A stretch of 64,000 nucleotides of DNA from Palsa-504 sp963739615 (GTDB lineage: Bacteria; Actinomycetota; Actinomycetes; Streptosporangiales; Streptosporangiaceae). A model generated the notes under the pieces. It was not told the origin of the DNA. It saw nothing but the letters and a program-made list of their open reading frames with translations, and did no database searches. Positions 1 through 8,312 of the stretch are shown piece by piece; within the stretch, counting starts at the first letter, position 1; the number at the start of each line of letters is the position of its first letter. The stretch covers positions 16,479-80,478 of the forward strand of contig CAVUBD010000038.1 of assembly GCA_963739615.1 (NCBI GenBank). The letters are read 5' to 3'. A program made the translations under genes and the position numbers.

Positions 1-2
1 GC

Positions 3-410
3 AGCCAGGGGATCGGCACCCTGCTGTCCGGCGTGGAGAGCCTGCAGCGGGTAAGCGGCGCGTCCGGCGGGTCCGGGGGAATCGCGTTCGACGCGCTCGG
101 CGGCGCGGTTAACCGCGTCGCGCCGGGCGCCACCGCGTTCGTGCACCGCGACGCGCTGTTCCAGGCGCAGTACACCACCGGCTGGACCCCGGGCGCGGCG
201 GCCGCCGGGGTGGCCCGCCAGCACGCGTGGCAGCAGTCGTTCTGGCAGTCGATGCGCCCCTTCGCCAGCGGCCAGGCGTACCAGAACTACATCGACCCCG
301 CCCTGGCCAACTGGCGCCAGGCCTACTACGGTGCCAACTTCAGCCGGCTCGCCCAGATCAAGGCCAGCCGCGATCCGGACAGATTGTTCAGTTTTCCCCA
401 GGCGATATAG
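3..410 (+). CDS. FAD-linked oxidase, C-terminal end (5' partial)
   Basis: Only the last ~135 residues are present; the frame is open from the left edge, so the start lies outside the window. The visible tail has the berberine-bridge-enzyme (BBE) signature of FAD_binding_4 oxidoreductases: a YQNYIDPALANW stretch, then AYYGANFSRLAQIKASRDP, which closes the substrate domain over the flavin. Family members oxidise alcohols, sugars or secondary metabolites using (often covalent) FAD; the FAD-binding half is not visible, so the substrate cannot be judged. The family call rests on the BBE tail alone. The stop is followed within about 10 bases by the broken sensor kinase. Confidence 0.7.
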   Translation, partial: SQGIGTLLSGVESLQRVSGASGGSGGIAFDALGGAVNRVAPGATAFVHRDALFQAQYTTGWTPGAAAAGVARQHAWQQSFWQSMRPFASGQAYQNYIDPALANWRQAYYGANFSRLAQIKASRDPDRLFSFPQAI

Positions 411-421
411 GGGCCAAGCCC

Positions 422-808
422 AGCAACGCGCTGAAGTTCAGGAGCGCGGAGGCGCCGCGTATCGTGGTCACGGTCCGCCAGGACGAGCCGTTCTGGCTGT
501 TCTCGTTCGCCGACAACGGCATCGGGATCGAGCCGGACTACGCCGACCGTATTTTCGTCATCTTCCAGCGGCTGCATGAGCGATCCGCCTACCCGGGTAC
601 CGGCATCGGCCTCGCCATGACCCGCAAGATCATCGAATATTTCGGCGGCCGGATCTGGCTCGACCCGGTCGTCACCGAGGGGGCGCGGTTCCTGTTCACC
701 TTGCCGATGCCGCCGGAGAGCCAGACCCTGACCCGGCCAGCGTCCGGCACCTTGACTTCAGATCCGCAAGAAGGCGAGGAAACCGATGCCAGAAAGCGGG
801 AGCCCTAA
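422..808 (+). pseudogene. Sensor histidine kinase remnant (ATPase domain only)
   Basis: The frame encodes the catalytic ATPase domain of a phytochrome-type histidine kinase but nothing before it. Homology begins abruptly at the N box (SNALKFR), where the family normally reads NLIGNALKFR. G1 (ADNGIGIEPDY), the F box (IFVIFQRLHERSAYPGTG) and G2 (GTGIGLAMTRKIIEYFGG) follow. The sensor region, PAS/GAF domains, dimerisation helix and phospho-accepting His are missing, and no start codon or ribosome-binding site is suitably placed. It directly follows the end of an unrelated oxidase, so I infer a deletion joined the two. The 3' end overlaps the start of the response regulator, as in intact kinase/Rcp1 pairs. 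It could make an ATPase-only protein, but that is unlikely. Confidence 0.7.
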
Positions 809-1229
809 AGTGATCGACGTGCTGCTGGTGGAGGACGACGAAGGGGACGTCCTCATGACCAGGGAGGCCTTCGAGTATTACAAGATACGCAACCGGCTGC
901 ACGTGGTGAGCGACGGCGAGCAGGCGCTGAAGTTCCTGCGCAAGACCAGCCCGTACGCTGACGCGCCGCGTCCCGGGCTGATCCTGCTCGACGTCAACCT
1001 GCCCCGCCGCAGCGGCCTCGAGGTGCTCGCCGAGCTGAAGCAAGACGATGATCTCCTCGTCATCCCGGTGGTCATGCTGACCACCTCACGGGCCGAGGAG
1101 GACATCCTGCGCAGCTACTCGCTGCACGCCAACGCGTTCGTCACCAAGCCAGTTGACTTCGAGCATTTCATCGACGCGATCAGGCAGATCGACAATTTCT
1201 TCCTGACCCTGGTCCGCCTGCCCGTCTGA
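786..1229 (+). CDS. Rcp1-like single-domain response regulator
   Basis: A 147-residue stand-alone receiver domain with no output domain. Acidic residues DD at 17-18, phospho-acceptor Asp69 (LILLDVNLP), switch Thr near 99-100 (MLTTS) and Lys121 (VTKPVDF) are all present. The DxxMTREAFEYYKIRN and VSDGEQALKFLRK wording is that of the Rcp1 family, the cognate regulators of bacteriophytochrome kinases. The ATG at 786 lies inside the end of the kinase remnant, in another frame, so the two were probably translationally coupled. With the kinase truncated, this intact regulator appears orphaned. The partner it may now act on is unknown. Confidence 0.85.
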   Translation: MPESGSPKVIDVLLVEDDEGDVLMTREAFEYYKIRNRLHVVSDGEQALKFLRKTSPYADAPRPGLILLDVNLPRRSGLEVLAELKQDDDLLVIPVVMLTTSRAEEDILRSYSLHANAFVTKPVDFEHFIDAIRQIDNFFLTLVRLPV

Positions 1230-1247
1230 CAAGCCGTGCCGCAGGCC

Positions 1248-1469
1248 TCAGAGCTTGGTCAGCTTGGCGCACGGCGTCATGATCCGCACCTGACGCGTGC
1301 CGAACTCGATGACCAGCGCGATGTCGTCCTCGACGCCGATGACCCGGCCGAGGCCGTACTTATCGTGGGTCACCTGGTCCTGAGCAGCGAATATCTCGGG
1401 CGGCGGAGGCGGCGGGGCATTGAAGGGACTTCCAGGCAGGAAGCGCCGGGTGGCGCGGGCAGTGTTCAT
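1248..1469 (-). CDS. Small PcrA-tudor-like protein
   Basis: A 73-residue protein whose second half (FAAQDQVTHDKYGLGRVIGV, then VIEFGTRQVRIMTPCAKLTKL) resembles the tudor-like RNA-polymerase-binding fold at the C terminus of PcrA/UvrD helicases. Stand-alone versions are common in actinobacteria, usually annotated as hypothetical. The first ~25 residues are low-complexity with a run of prolines. GTG at 1472 is an alternative start one codon earlier. By analogy it may contact RNA polymerase, but this is inference. It lies convergent to the response regulator with an 18-base gap. Confidence 0.6.
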   Translation of the reverse strand: MNTARATRRFLPGSPFNAPPPPPPEIFAAQDQVTHDKYGLGRVIGVEDDIALVIEFGTRQVRIMTPCAKLTKL

Positions 1470-1576
1470 CACTACCAGTATGCGCCTGCTGAGCGCTTCC
1501 CACCTGCTTCTCCGCCTGGCTGGTGCCGATGCGTTATGCCGAAGGCGGCAGGCCGGGCCCAGTTCGGCCGGGCCCA

Positions 1577-1615
1577 GCTCGGCAGCAGCGCTCGGCAGCA
1601 GCGCTCGGCAGCAGC
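1577..1615. repeat. 13-bp tandem repeat, three copies
   Basis: Three perfect copies of GCTCGGCAGCAGC lie immediately after the stop of the S4-domain gene, with a GGCCGGGCCCAG-rich run to their left. Together they fill most of the gap between two minus-strand genes. No coding role is seen. Confidence 0.85.
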
Positions 1616-1617
1616 GC

Positions 1618-2001
1618 TCAGCGGGCTGGCCGTCCGAGCAGCTTCTCGATGCTGCGACGCTCGCGTTTGGTCGGACGGCCCGCGCCGCGGTCGCGGACGG
1701 CCACCGCGGCCGCTTCCTCCCGCCGCGGGGGCGGCGGGCTGTGGTCGATATAGCACTCGGCGGCCACCGCGGCGCTGACGCGCTTGGCGATGACCCGCAC
1801 GACGCTCACGACGCGTTCGCGCCCGTCATGGCGCAATCGCACCTCGTCGCCGGCCCGGACGGCCTGCGCGGGCTTGGCCCGTACCCCGTTGACCCGGACG
1901 TGGCCGCCCCGGCAGGCGTCGGAGGCGGCCGAACGGGTCCGGGTCAGCCTGACCGACCAGATCCAGCTGTCGACCCGGCCGCCCGCCGCCTCACCCGCCA
2001 T
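1618..2001 (-). CDS. S4-domain RNA-binding protein (Hsp15 type)
   Basis: A 127-residue protein with an S4 RNA-binding domain at residues ~9-65: VDSWIWSVRLTRTRSAA, ACRGGHVRVNG, and KPAQAVRAGDEVRLRH, the usual alpha-L layout. The tail is basic (PTKRERRSIEKLLGRPAR), as in the Hsp15/HslR-like family, which binds free 50S subunits carrying nascent chains in E. coli. A cytoplasmic ribosome-associated role is inferred from the family. Length and domain order are normal. The gene is divergent from the methyltransferase, with about 75 bases between them for both promoters. Confidence 0.85.
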   Translation of the reverse strand: MAGEAAGGRVDSWIWSVRLTRTRSAASDACRGGHVRVNGVRAKPAQAVRAGDEVRLRHDGRERVVSVVRVIAKRVSAAVAAECYIDHSPPPPRREEAAAVAVRDRGAGRPTKRERRSIEKLLGRPAR

Positions 2002-2074
2002 CCCGCCACTGTAATGCGGTCAGGTTCGCATCAGGCCGGCTGGGCGCGCCCGCGGCACCGGGTATGCCAGGGTC

Positions 2075-2704
2075 GTGAGCATGGGTAGAAGCGGGGACGC
2101 CCGGCTGGCCGCGCACTGGGACAAGCAGGCCCGCCGGTACGACGGCGCGATGGATTTCTGGGACCGGCACCTGTTCGGGGACAGCCGCCCGTGGGTGTGC
2201 GGCCGGGCCTCGGGCGAGGTGCTCGAGGTCGCCGTCGGGACCGGGCGCAACCTGCCGCTTTACCCGGACGGCGTGCGGCTCACCGGCATCGACTGGTCGC
2301 CGGCCATGCTCGGCATCGCCCGCGAGCGCGCGGCCGGCCTTGGCCGTGACGCTGACCTGCGGCCGGGCGACGCTCAGGCGCTGGACTTCGCTGACTCCTC
2401 GTTCGACACCGTGGTGTGCGCCCTCGGGCTGTGCGCGATCCCGGATGACCGGCGCGCCGTCACCGAGATGGCGCGCGTGCTGCGCCCCGGCGGCCGGCTG
2501 CTGCTCGTTGATCACGTGGCCGCCTCATCGGGTGCGCTGCGCGCCGTGCAATGGCTGTACGAGCGGGTCACCGTTCCGCTGGCCGGCGAGCATTTCCTGC
2601 GCCGGCCGCTCATGCACCTACCTGGCCTCGGTCTGGAGATCGAGGAGACGCAGCGGCTCAAGCTCGGCGTCGTCGAGCGCGTCTGCGCGCGCAAGCCCGG
2701 CTGA
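2075..2704 (+). CDS. Class I SAM-dependent methyltransferase
   Basis: A 209-residue Rossmann-fold methyltransferase. Motif I is VLEVAVGTGRNLPLYPDG (residues ~49-66), the acidic SAM-ribose contact is in LTGIDWSPAMLG, motif II covers GDAQALDFADSSFDTVVC, and RVLRPGGRLLLVDHV is motif IV/post-IV. The closest named groups are UbiE/MenG-like and phosphatidylethanolamine N-methyltransferase-like enzymes, because of the N-terminal WDKQARRYDGAMDF. The acceptor cannot be decided. GTG at 2075 gives the full frame; ATG at 2081 is two codons later and equally possible. It precedes the dienelactone hydrolase by 48 bases on the same strand. Confidence 0.8.
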   Translation: MSMGRSGDARLAAHWDKQARRYDGAMDFWDRHLFGDSRPWVCGRASGEVLEVAVGTGRNLPLYPDGVRLTGIDWSPAMLGIARERAAGLGRDADLRPGDAQALDFADSSFDTVVCALGLCAIPDDRRAVTEMARVLRPGGRLLLVDHVAASSGALRAVQWLYERVTVPLAGEHFLRRPLMHLPGLGLEIEETQRLKLGVVERVCARKPG

Positions 2705-2752
2705 GGCACGGTTGTAGGATCGCAGGGTCATTGAGGACACGAAGGGAACCGG

Positions 2753-3496
2753 ATGTACGACGCGACGCTGGCCGAGACCGCCACGATCCGCGGTGACGGT
2801 GCCGACGAGATCGAGGCTTACCTGGCCAGGCCGATGAGCGAGGGACCGTTCGGCGGCGTGGTGGTGATCCACCACATGCCCGGCTACGACCAAGGGACCA
2901 AGGAAATAGCGCGTACCTTCGCCGTGCACGGCTACAACGCGATCGTGCCGAACCTCTACCATCGTGACGCCCCCGGCGCCAGCCCGGACGACGCCGCCGC
3001 GACGGCCCGCGCCCGGGGCGGCGTGCCCGACGCGCGACTGATCGGCGACGTAGCCGGGGCCGCGGCGTACCTGCGCGGGCTGAGCAACGCCAACGGCAAG
3101 GCCGGCGTGATCGGTTACTGCTCCGGCGGGCGCCAGTCAGTCCTCGCCGCGTGCAGCCTGCCGCTCGACGCGGCCGTCGACTGTTACGGCGCGTTCGTCG
3201 TGGGCACCCCGCCGGAGGGCATGCCGCTGAAGGCCGGCCCGATCAAGCACCTCATCAAGGACTTGAACTGCCCGCTGCTGGGCCTGTTCGGCGCGGACGA
3301 CCAGTACCCGTCGCCCGAGCACGTCGCCGAGCTCGAGCAGGAACTGAAGGCCCAGGGCAAGACCTACGAGTTCCACTCCTACGAAGGCGCCGGCCACGCC
3401 TTTTTCAACGTGAACCGCACCGCCTACCGCGCCGAAGCCGCCATGGACGCCTGGCAGCACATCTGGACCTGGTTCACCCGCTACCTCTCCGCCTGA
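2753..3496 (+). CDS. Dienelactone hydrolase family protein (copy 1)
   Basis: A 247-residue alpha/beta hydrolase of the DLH family. The nucleophile is Cys123 in GYCSGGRQ, the acid is in the GADDQYPSPEH loop (~182) and the base is His215 in EGAGHAFFN; this Cys-Asp-His triad is the family hallmark. Classical DLH opens dienelactones in chloroaromatic breakdown, but most actinobacterial members have unknown ester or lactone substrates, and no ring-cleavage gene is nearby. A clear ribosome-binding site (AAGGGA) precedes the ATG. A close paralogue lies at 4731-5478, separated by a minus-strand reductase, which suggests duplication. Confidence 0.85.
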   Translation: MYDATLAETATIRGDGADEIEAYLARPMSEGPFGGVVVIHHMPGYDQGTKEIARTFAVHGYNAIVPNLYHRDAPGASPDDAAATARARGGVPDARLIGDVAGAAAYLRGLSNANGKAGVIGYCSGGRQSVLAACSLPLDAAVDCYGAFVVGTPPEGMPLKAGPIKHLIKDLNCPLLGLFGADDQYPSPEHVAELEQELKAQGKTYEFHSYEGAGHAFFNVNRTAYRAEAAMDAWQHIWTWFTRYLSA

Positions 3497-3578
3497 CCGC
3501 GCCGGGATCCGCCCGCGCGCCTCTCCGAGGCCGTAGCGGCCCGGAGCCGCCGCGGGTCGGGCGGTCGGGCCTGCGCCG

Positions 3579-4604
3579 CTAATGGGCGCTCGACGCGGCC
3601 CAGATGTTGATGCGGGCGTCGACCGCGTCGCGGTCGATGGCGGCTAGCTCGTCGTCGCTGAACAAACTGCGGCCCGCCGCGGCGAGGTTCTCCTCCAGTT
3701 GCCTGACGCTGCTGGCACCGATGAGCACCGAAGTCACCCGCGGGTCGCGCAGCGCCCAGGACAGCGCCATCTGGGCCAGGCTCTGGCCGCGGGCGGAGGC
3801 GACCTCGGCCAGCGCCCGCACGTGCGCCAGCGTCTGCGCCGAGATCTGGTCCGACGACAGCGAGCCGTCCAGGCTGGCCCGGGAGCCGGCTGGTACGCCG
3901 CCGAGGTACTTGCCGGTCAGCACGCCCTGGGCCAGCGGCGAGAAGGCGATGCAGCCAATGCCCTCGCGCTCGAGCACGTCAAGCAGGCCGCCTTCGATCC
4001 ACCTGTTCAGCATCGAATAAGACGGCTGGTGGATCAGCAACGGCGTGCCCATTTGCCGCAGGATGGACACTGCCTCCACTGTCCGTTCGGCCGAATAAGA
4101 AGAGATGCCGGCGTACAGCGCCTTGCCTGAGCGGACCGCCGAATCCAGCGCGCCCATCGTCTCCTCGAGCGGGGTATCCGGGTCGAACCGGTGCGAGTAG
4201 AAGATGTCGACGTACTCCAGGCCCATCCGCTGCAGGGACTGATCCAGGCTGGCCAGCAGGTACTTGCGGGAGCCGTGGTCGCCGTACGGGCCGGGCCACA
4301 TGTCGTAGCCGGCCTTGGTGGAGATGATCAGCTCGTCGCGGTACGGACGCAGGTCCTCCCGCATGACCCGGCCGAAGTTGATCTCGGCCGAGCCGTAGGG
4401 GGGCCCGTAGTTATTCGCGAGATCGAAGTGCGTGACCCCCAGGTCGAACGCGCGGCGCAGGATCGCCCGCTGGTCCTCGATCGGCTTGCCGTCACCGAAG
4501 TTCTGCCACAGCCCGAGCGACACCTCGGGCAGCATGATCCCGCTGCGCCCGCAGCGGCGGTAAGGAAGCTTGGCATAACGATCATCGGCTGCTACGTAGG
4601 TCAT
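3579..4604 (-). CDS. Aldo/keto reductase (AKR14/YghZ-like)
   Basis: A 341-residue NADPH-dependent oxidoreductase with a TIM-barrel fold. The tetrad is intact: Asp and Tyr in HFDLANNYGPPYGSAE, Lys in IISTKAGYDMWPGPYGDHG, His in IFYSHRFDPDTPLEET. The long GYDMWPGPYGDHGSRKYLL loop and the RRCGRSGIMLPEVSLGLWQ start are typical of the YghZ / L-glyceraldehyde-3-phosphate reductase group, which reduces small aldehydes. The C-terminal cofactor segment (VLIGASSVRQLEENL) is present. It sits between the two dienelactone hydrolase paralogues on the opposite strand. The length is normal for the group. Confidence 0.88.
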   Translation of the reverse strand: MTYVAADDRYAKLPYRRCGRSGIMLPEVSLGLWQNFGDGKPIEDQRAILRRAFDLGVTHFDLANNYGPPYGSAEINFGRVMREDLRPYRDELIISTKAGYDMWPGPYGDHGSRKYLLASLDQSLQRMGLEYVDIFYSHRFDPDTPLEETMGALDSAVRSGKALYAGISSYSAERTVEAVSILRQMGTPLLIHQPSYSMLNRWIEGGLLDVLEREGIGCIAFSPLAQGVLTGKYLGGVPAGSRASLDGSLSSDQISAQTLAHVRALAEVASARGQSLAQMALSWALRDPRVTSVLIGASSVRQLEENLAAAGRSLFSDDELAAIDRDAVDARINIWAASSAH

Positions 4605-4730
4605 GCCGGCAGTCTTTCACCACCGGCCACGCCTGACTCTACGTACGCCGCATGCTGAAACTCGCCCGCGGGGACCCTGTTATAACGGTCATCGGCAGTG
4701 ATAGAAGACGATGACGATGAGAGGGCGCGC

Positions 4731-5478
4731 ATGTATGACGCGATGCTGGCCGAGAGCGTAACGATCACCGGACACGGCGGCGACGAGATCGAGGCGTACT
4801 CGGTCCGGGCACTTAAAGCCGGACCCGTAGGCGGCGTCGTGGTGATCCACCATCTGCCCGGCTACGACCGGCAGACCGCCGAGTTCACCCGCGCGTTCGC
4901 TGCGGGCGGGCTCAACGCGGTGATGCCGAACCTGTATTACCGTGAGGCCCCGGGCGCGGACCCGGACGACGCGATTGCGGCGGCCCGCGCGTCGGGCGCG
5001 ATCCCCATCCCCGACGAGCGGATCGTCGGGGAAGTGGCGGGTGCGGCGGCTTACCTGCGCGGGCTGAGTAACTCCAACGGCAAAGTCGGCGTGATCGGCC
5101 ACTGCTCCGGCGGCCGGCAGGCCTTCCTCGCCGCGGTCAGCCTGCCGCTCGACGCCGCCGTGGACTGCTACGGCGGCTTCGTGGTGGAGACCCCGCCCGA
5201 AGGGCACCCACTGCACGGCTCCCCGCCCCTGGTCCAGCGGGCCGGGGACCTGTCCTGCCCGTTTGCTCGGCCTGTTCGGCGCCGAGGACCAGCATCCGTC
5301 GCCCGAGCACGTCGCCGAGCTGGAGGAGGCGCTCAAGGCGCACGGCAAGACCTATGAGTTCCACTCCCACGAGGGAGCCGGACATGCCTTCCTGCAAGTG
5401 GACCGCCCTAGCTACCGGCCCGAGGCCGCCGTGGACGCCTGGCAGCGCATCTGGGCCTGGTTCGGGCGCTACCTGTAA
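4731..5478 (+). pseudogene. Dienelactone hydrolase family protein (copy 2, frameshifted)
   Basis: A paralogue of the hydrolase at 2753-3496, with matching segments throughout (LRGLSNSNGKVGVIGHCSGG; FHSHEGAGHAFLQVDRP). The first frame runs 4731 to about 5264 and keeps the catalytic Cys; the Asp and His parts lie in the next frame, from about 5265 to 5478. Compared with copy 1, the bases after TGCCCG carry one extra base (TTTGCTCGGC for a three-base codon before CTCGGC). This is either a sequencing insertion or a true inactivating mutation. If translated as written, the protein ends in about 30 unrelated residues and lacks its acid and base. A Shine-Dalgarno-like GAGAGGG precedes the ATG. Confidence 0.85.
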
Positions 5479-5505
5479 ACATCCCTGGTCTGAGAGGATT
5501 CGGTT

Positions 5506-5769
5506 ATGTGCACTTACCTGACGGAAAAGGTCTCGATCAGCGGCAGCGGCAAGGGGCCTTCCGGGTGGTTCCGGGTAACCGACGCCAGCGTGTACTTCGA
5601 CCATCCGGTGCACGCCCAGGCCGAGCACACGCTCAACATCGACTTCCTCGACCCGGCCGCCGGCCCGTCGGCGCGCGTGGCGGTGGAGCTCACCGCGGAA
5701 TCGGCGCGGGCCCTGGCCAAGGCGATCCAGTCCATCCTGGACTCCGCCCCGCCTGGCCTGATCACGTAA
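5506..5769 (+). CDS. DUF6295 family protein
   Basis: An 87-residue protein starting MCTYLTEKVSISGSGKG, with FYDH-type core VYFDHPVHAQAEHTLNIDF and a closing helix AKAIQSILDSAPPG. This matches a small actinobacterial family with no known function (DUF6295 as I recall it). There is no signal peptide or membrane segment. GAGAGGA lies at a good distance from the ATG. It follows copy 2 of the hydrolase by 27 bases and may be co-transcribed with it. Confidence 0.65.
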   Translation: MCTYLTEKVSISGSGKGPSGWFRVTDASVYFDHPVHAQAEHTLNIDFLDPAAGPSARVAVELTAESARALAKAIQSILDSAPPGLIT

Positions 5770-5876
5770 CACCACCTGCGGAGGGGAGACCTGGCCCCCC
5801 CGGAATGTCAGTGCCGCGTGTCAGTATGCATATGGGCCGCCGCGGTGGGCGGCCGTGCAGGATGGAGGCGGCAGCG

Positions 5877-7139
5877 ATGCGGTTCATAGTCGAGCGGGAC
5901 GCCCTGGCGGAGGCGGTTGCCTGGGTCGCGCGCTCGCTACCGTCGCGGCCCGTACTCCCGATCCTCTCCGGGTTGCTGCTTGAGGCGGACGCGGGCGGGC
6001 TGACCCTGTCCTGTTTCGACTACGAGGTATCGGCCCGGATCCGGGTGGACGCGGAGGTGACCGCTCCGGGCACGGTGCTCGTCCCCGGCCGGCTCCTGGC
6101 CGAGATCACCCGGAGCCTGCCGCCGCTGGAGGTCGAATTCGACGACGACGCGGACGACGTCACCCTGACCTGCGGCCCGGCGTCGTTCACGCTGGTGACG
6201 CTGCCGGTCAAGGAGTATCCGCGGCTCCCTGAGCTGCCCAGGCAGGCGGGGACGGTCGACGGCGGCGCGCTTGCCACGGCGATCGGCCAGGTGGTGCCCG
6301 CGGCCAGCCGGGACGACACGCTGCCGGTCATTACCGGCGTGAACGTCGAGATCGACGGTGACGTCCTCAAGCTCGTGGCGACCGACAGGTACCGGCTGGC
6401 CGTGCGGGAGCTCGGCTGGAATCCCGCCTGGCCGGGATCCCGGGGCACGCTTCTGGTGCCTGCCAAGACGCTTGCCGACGCCGCAAGGATGATGGCACCG
6501 GGGGTGCCCGTCCGGGTCATGATGGACGGTGAGCAGGGAGCCGGCGGCGCGTGGACCGCCGAGGCGAAGTCCGGGGACTCGCTGCGCGCGACCGATGCGA
6601 TGCTCGGATTCGAGTCGCGCGGGCGCCGGCTGACCACGCGCTTGATCGCGGGGGAGTACATCAAGTACTCCTCCAGGTTCCCCGAGGATTTCGGCAGCCG
6701 TGCCGACATGCCGGCTGTCCCGCTCGCCGAGGCGGTCAAGCGGGTGGCCCTGGTCGCCGAGCGCGGCAGTTCGGTGCGGCTGTCGTTCGCGAACGGGAAG
6801 GTCACCATCGAGGCCGGCACCGAAGGGCAGGCACGGGCGAGGGAAACGGTCCCCGCCGACTTCGCGGGAGATGAGACCGCGATCGCGTTCAGCCCGCATT
6901 ACCTGATGGACGGCCTCAGCGCCGCCCTGACCGCGGCCACAGGAACAGCCCCGGAGAAGTCACAGGAGAAGTCCGGGGAAGAGGCCGGAGAAGAGGCGCC
7001 GGACGAGGCCCGCATCCGTCTGCAGTTCACCAGCTCGACCAAGCCGGCCTTGATCACCGGCAGCGCCGGCCCCGGTGACGAATCACCCCCGGACTACCGC
7101 TACCTGGTGGTTCCGCTCCGCGTCCTGGCCAGCGTCTGA
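5877..7139 (+). CDS. dnaN: DNA polymerase III sliding clamp (DnaN) paralogue
   Basis: A 420-residue beta-clamp protein. Three clamp repeats can be followed: MRFIVERDALAEAVAWVARS with PILSGLLLEADAGGLTLS (domain I), DTLPVITGVNVEIDGDVLKLVATDRYRLAV (domain II, with the signature ATDRYRLA), and the final YRYLVVPLRVL (domain III, family consensus YLLMPVR). The ring-forming protein tethers polymerase to DNA. No dnaA, recF or gyrB is adjacent, so it is probably a second clamp rather than the replicative copy. A charged insert of about 20 residues rich in Glu and Lys (6955-7010) interrupts domain III. The start at 5877 has GGAGG 8 bases upstream; ATG at 5862 would add five residues. Confidence 0.85.
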   Translation: MRFIVERDALAEAVAWVARSLPSRPVLPILSGLLLEADAGGLTLSCFDYEVSARIRVDAEVTAPGTVLVPGRLLAEITRSLPPLEVEFDDDADDVTLTCGPASFTLVTLPVKEYPRLPELPRQAGTVDGGALATAIGQVVPAASRDDTLPVITGVNVEIDGDVLKLVATDRYRLAVRELGWNPAWPGSRGTLLVPAKTLADAARMMAPGVPVRVMMDGEQGAGGAWTAEAKSGDSLRATDAMLGFESRGRRLTTRLIAGEYIKYSSRFPEDFGSRADMPAVPLAEAVKRVALVAERGSSVRLSFANGKVTIEAGTEGQARARETVPADFAGDETAIAFSPHYLMDGLSAALTAATGTAPEKSQEKSGEEAGEEAPDEARIRLQFTSSTKPALITGSAGPGDESPPDYRYLVVPLRVLASV

Positions 7140-7153
7140 CCCGTAACCTCCGG

Positions 7154-7699
7154 TCAGCCTCCGGGCCTCAGCCCGGGGCCGTAACCCTCGTATCCCCCGG
7201 GGCCGTAACCCTCGTATCCCCCGGGGCCGTAACCCCCGTAGCCCCCGGGGCCGCCCGGGAAATGCGGGTACTGTCCGACGTAGGCGTGCCGGGACATCCA
7301 GGCCATGATCAGAATCCAGGTCGCCAGCGCGAACAGCAGCAGCGCGAGGATGAGATAACGACCCGCGTCCGGTGCGGGGACCGGCGGGCCAGGCGCCGCG
7401 CGGGCCACTCTGGGTGGCCGGGGGAGGTCGGCCATCAGGTGTTCGAGGTGACCCTGTGTCTTCGCGGTGAGGGTAGCGTCGATCCGCTCGGTCAGCTCGT
7501 CAAAGGTCAGCCGTCCGGCCACGAAATGCTCACGCAGCAGGGCCATGGTGGCGTCGCGTTCGGCATCCCCGATCCGTACGTCGTAGTCATACCGGGTCCG
7601 CCCGGGCACGCGCCATCCAGGCACTAGCTCTTCACGCGGCGGCTCCGCGTCAGGGTCTTCGTTCACCATTCCGGTTCGGACGTCGTATCGCCTTGTCAT
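7154..7699 (-). CDS. DUF1707 membrane protein with Gly-Tyr repeat tail
   Basis: A 181-residue protein. The SHOCT-like DUF1707 domain (residues ~40-95) reads VRIGDAERDATMALLREHF, then GRLTFDELTERIDATLTAKT and LMADLP. A proline-rich linker leads to one membrane helix (YLILALLLFALATWILIMAW, ~128-147). The tail is made of GPGGYEGY units encoded by a 24-bp tandem repeat. DUF1707 proteins are abundant in actinobacteria, often fused to membrane segments, and their function is not established. It is the first of two DUF1707 genes on this strand. Confidence 0.85.
   Translation of the reverse strand: MTRRYDVRTGMVNEDPDAEPPREELVPGWRVPGRTRYDYDVRIGDAERDATMALLREHFVAGRLTFDELTERIDATLTAKTQGHLEHLMADLPRPPRVARAAPGPPVPAPDAGRYLILALLLFALATWILIMAWMSRHAYVGQYPHFPGGPGGYGGYGPGGYEGYGPGGYEGYGPGLRPGG
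7175..7246. repeat. 24-bp tandem repeat in a DUF1707 gene
   Basis: Three 24-bp units beginning GGGGCCGTAACCC lie inside the C-terminal coding region of the minus-strand DUF1707 gene. The first two are identical; the third differs at two positions. On the coding strand each encodes one Gly/Tyr/Glu-rich octapeptide. The unit is a multiple of three, so copy-number change would keep the frame. Confidence 0.9.
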
Positions 7700-7784
7700 C
7701 GGCTCCCAGGATTCGCCAGGCCGACTACCTCACCCTTTAACCATAAGTCGGGGCGGCCCGGCGCGGAAGGCGCGAGAGCGATAA

Positions 7785-8312
7785 TCACCAGCGGCGACAT
7801 CCGCGCGGGCCCCGCGGCCCGCCCATGCCCCGCCGCCGTCCCATCCCGACCAGGCGCCTGAACAACGCCAGCGCCGCCATGAACAGGACGATCGCGATCG
7901 GCCTGGGGCCGCCGAGACCGAACAGGGAGATGGCGCCGAGAATCACGAAGACCCAGACGAGCCCCATCATGGGTGCGAAGAAGCCGAACGGCCCGCGAGG
8001 TCCTCGCCCGGCTCCCTGGCCGCCTGGCCCGTTCTGGTAGTCCCAGCTGGACCGCGTCGCCATCGGTCCGTACCCCTGCCAGCCGGTGCTGCCGAAACCC
8101 CCGGGTCCCACGCCAGCCCCCGGCTGCGCGGTGTACGGCAGGTCACGCATGACGGTGTTCAGGTCCGCCTTGGTCTTGGCCGCGAACGTCTGGTCCAGGC
8201 GCTCGTTCAGTTCATCGAGCGTCAGCCGGCCATCCGCGTAGTGCTCACGCAACTGAGCGGCGGTTGCCTCACGATCGGCATCCCCGACGCGCACGTTATA
8301 TCCCGTAGCCAT
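7785..8312 (-). CDS. DUF1707 membrane protein
   Basis: A 175-residue protein whose N-terminal DUF1707 domain reads YNVRVGDADREATAAQLREH, GRLTLDELNERLDQTFAAKT and VMRDLP. A Gly/Pro-rich linker precedes two hydrophobic segments (FGFFAPMMGLVWVFVILGAI and IAIVLFMAALALF) and a tail rich in Arg and Gly. The start at 8312 is preferred because GGAGGG lies five bases upstream; an upstream in-frame start would add MGIPRSATEGT without a comparable site. It is about 85 bases upstream of the other DUF1707 gene on the same strand, so the two may be co-expressed. Confidence 0.85.
   Translation of the reverse strand: MATGYNVRVGDADREATAAQLREHYADGRLTLDELNERLDQTFAAKTKADLNTVMRDLPYTAQPGAGVGPGGFGSTGWQGYGPMATRSSWDYQNGPGGQGAGRGPRGPFGFFAPMMGLVWVFVILGAISLFGLGGPRPIAIVLFMAALALFRRLVGMGRRRGMGGPRGPRGCRRW

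Noticed and set aside
1420..2088. 222-codon plus-strand frame opposite the S4 gene
   Set aside because: Antisense to a clear S4 domain; low-complexity Arg/Ala/Gly content.
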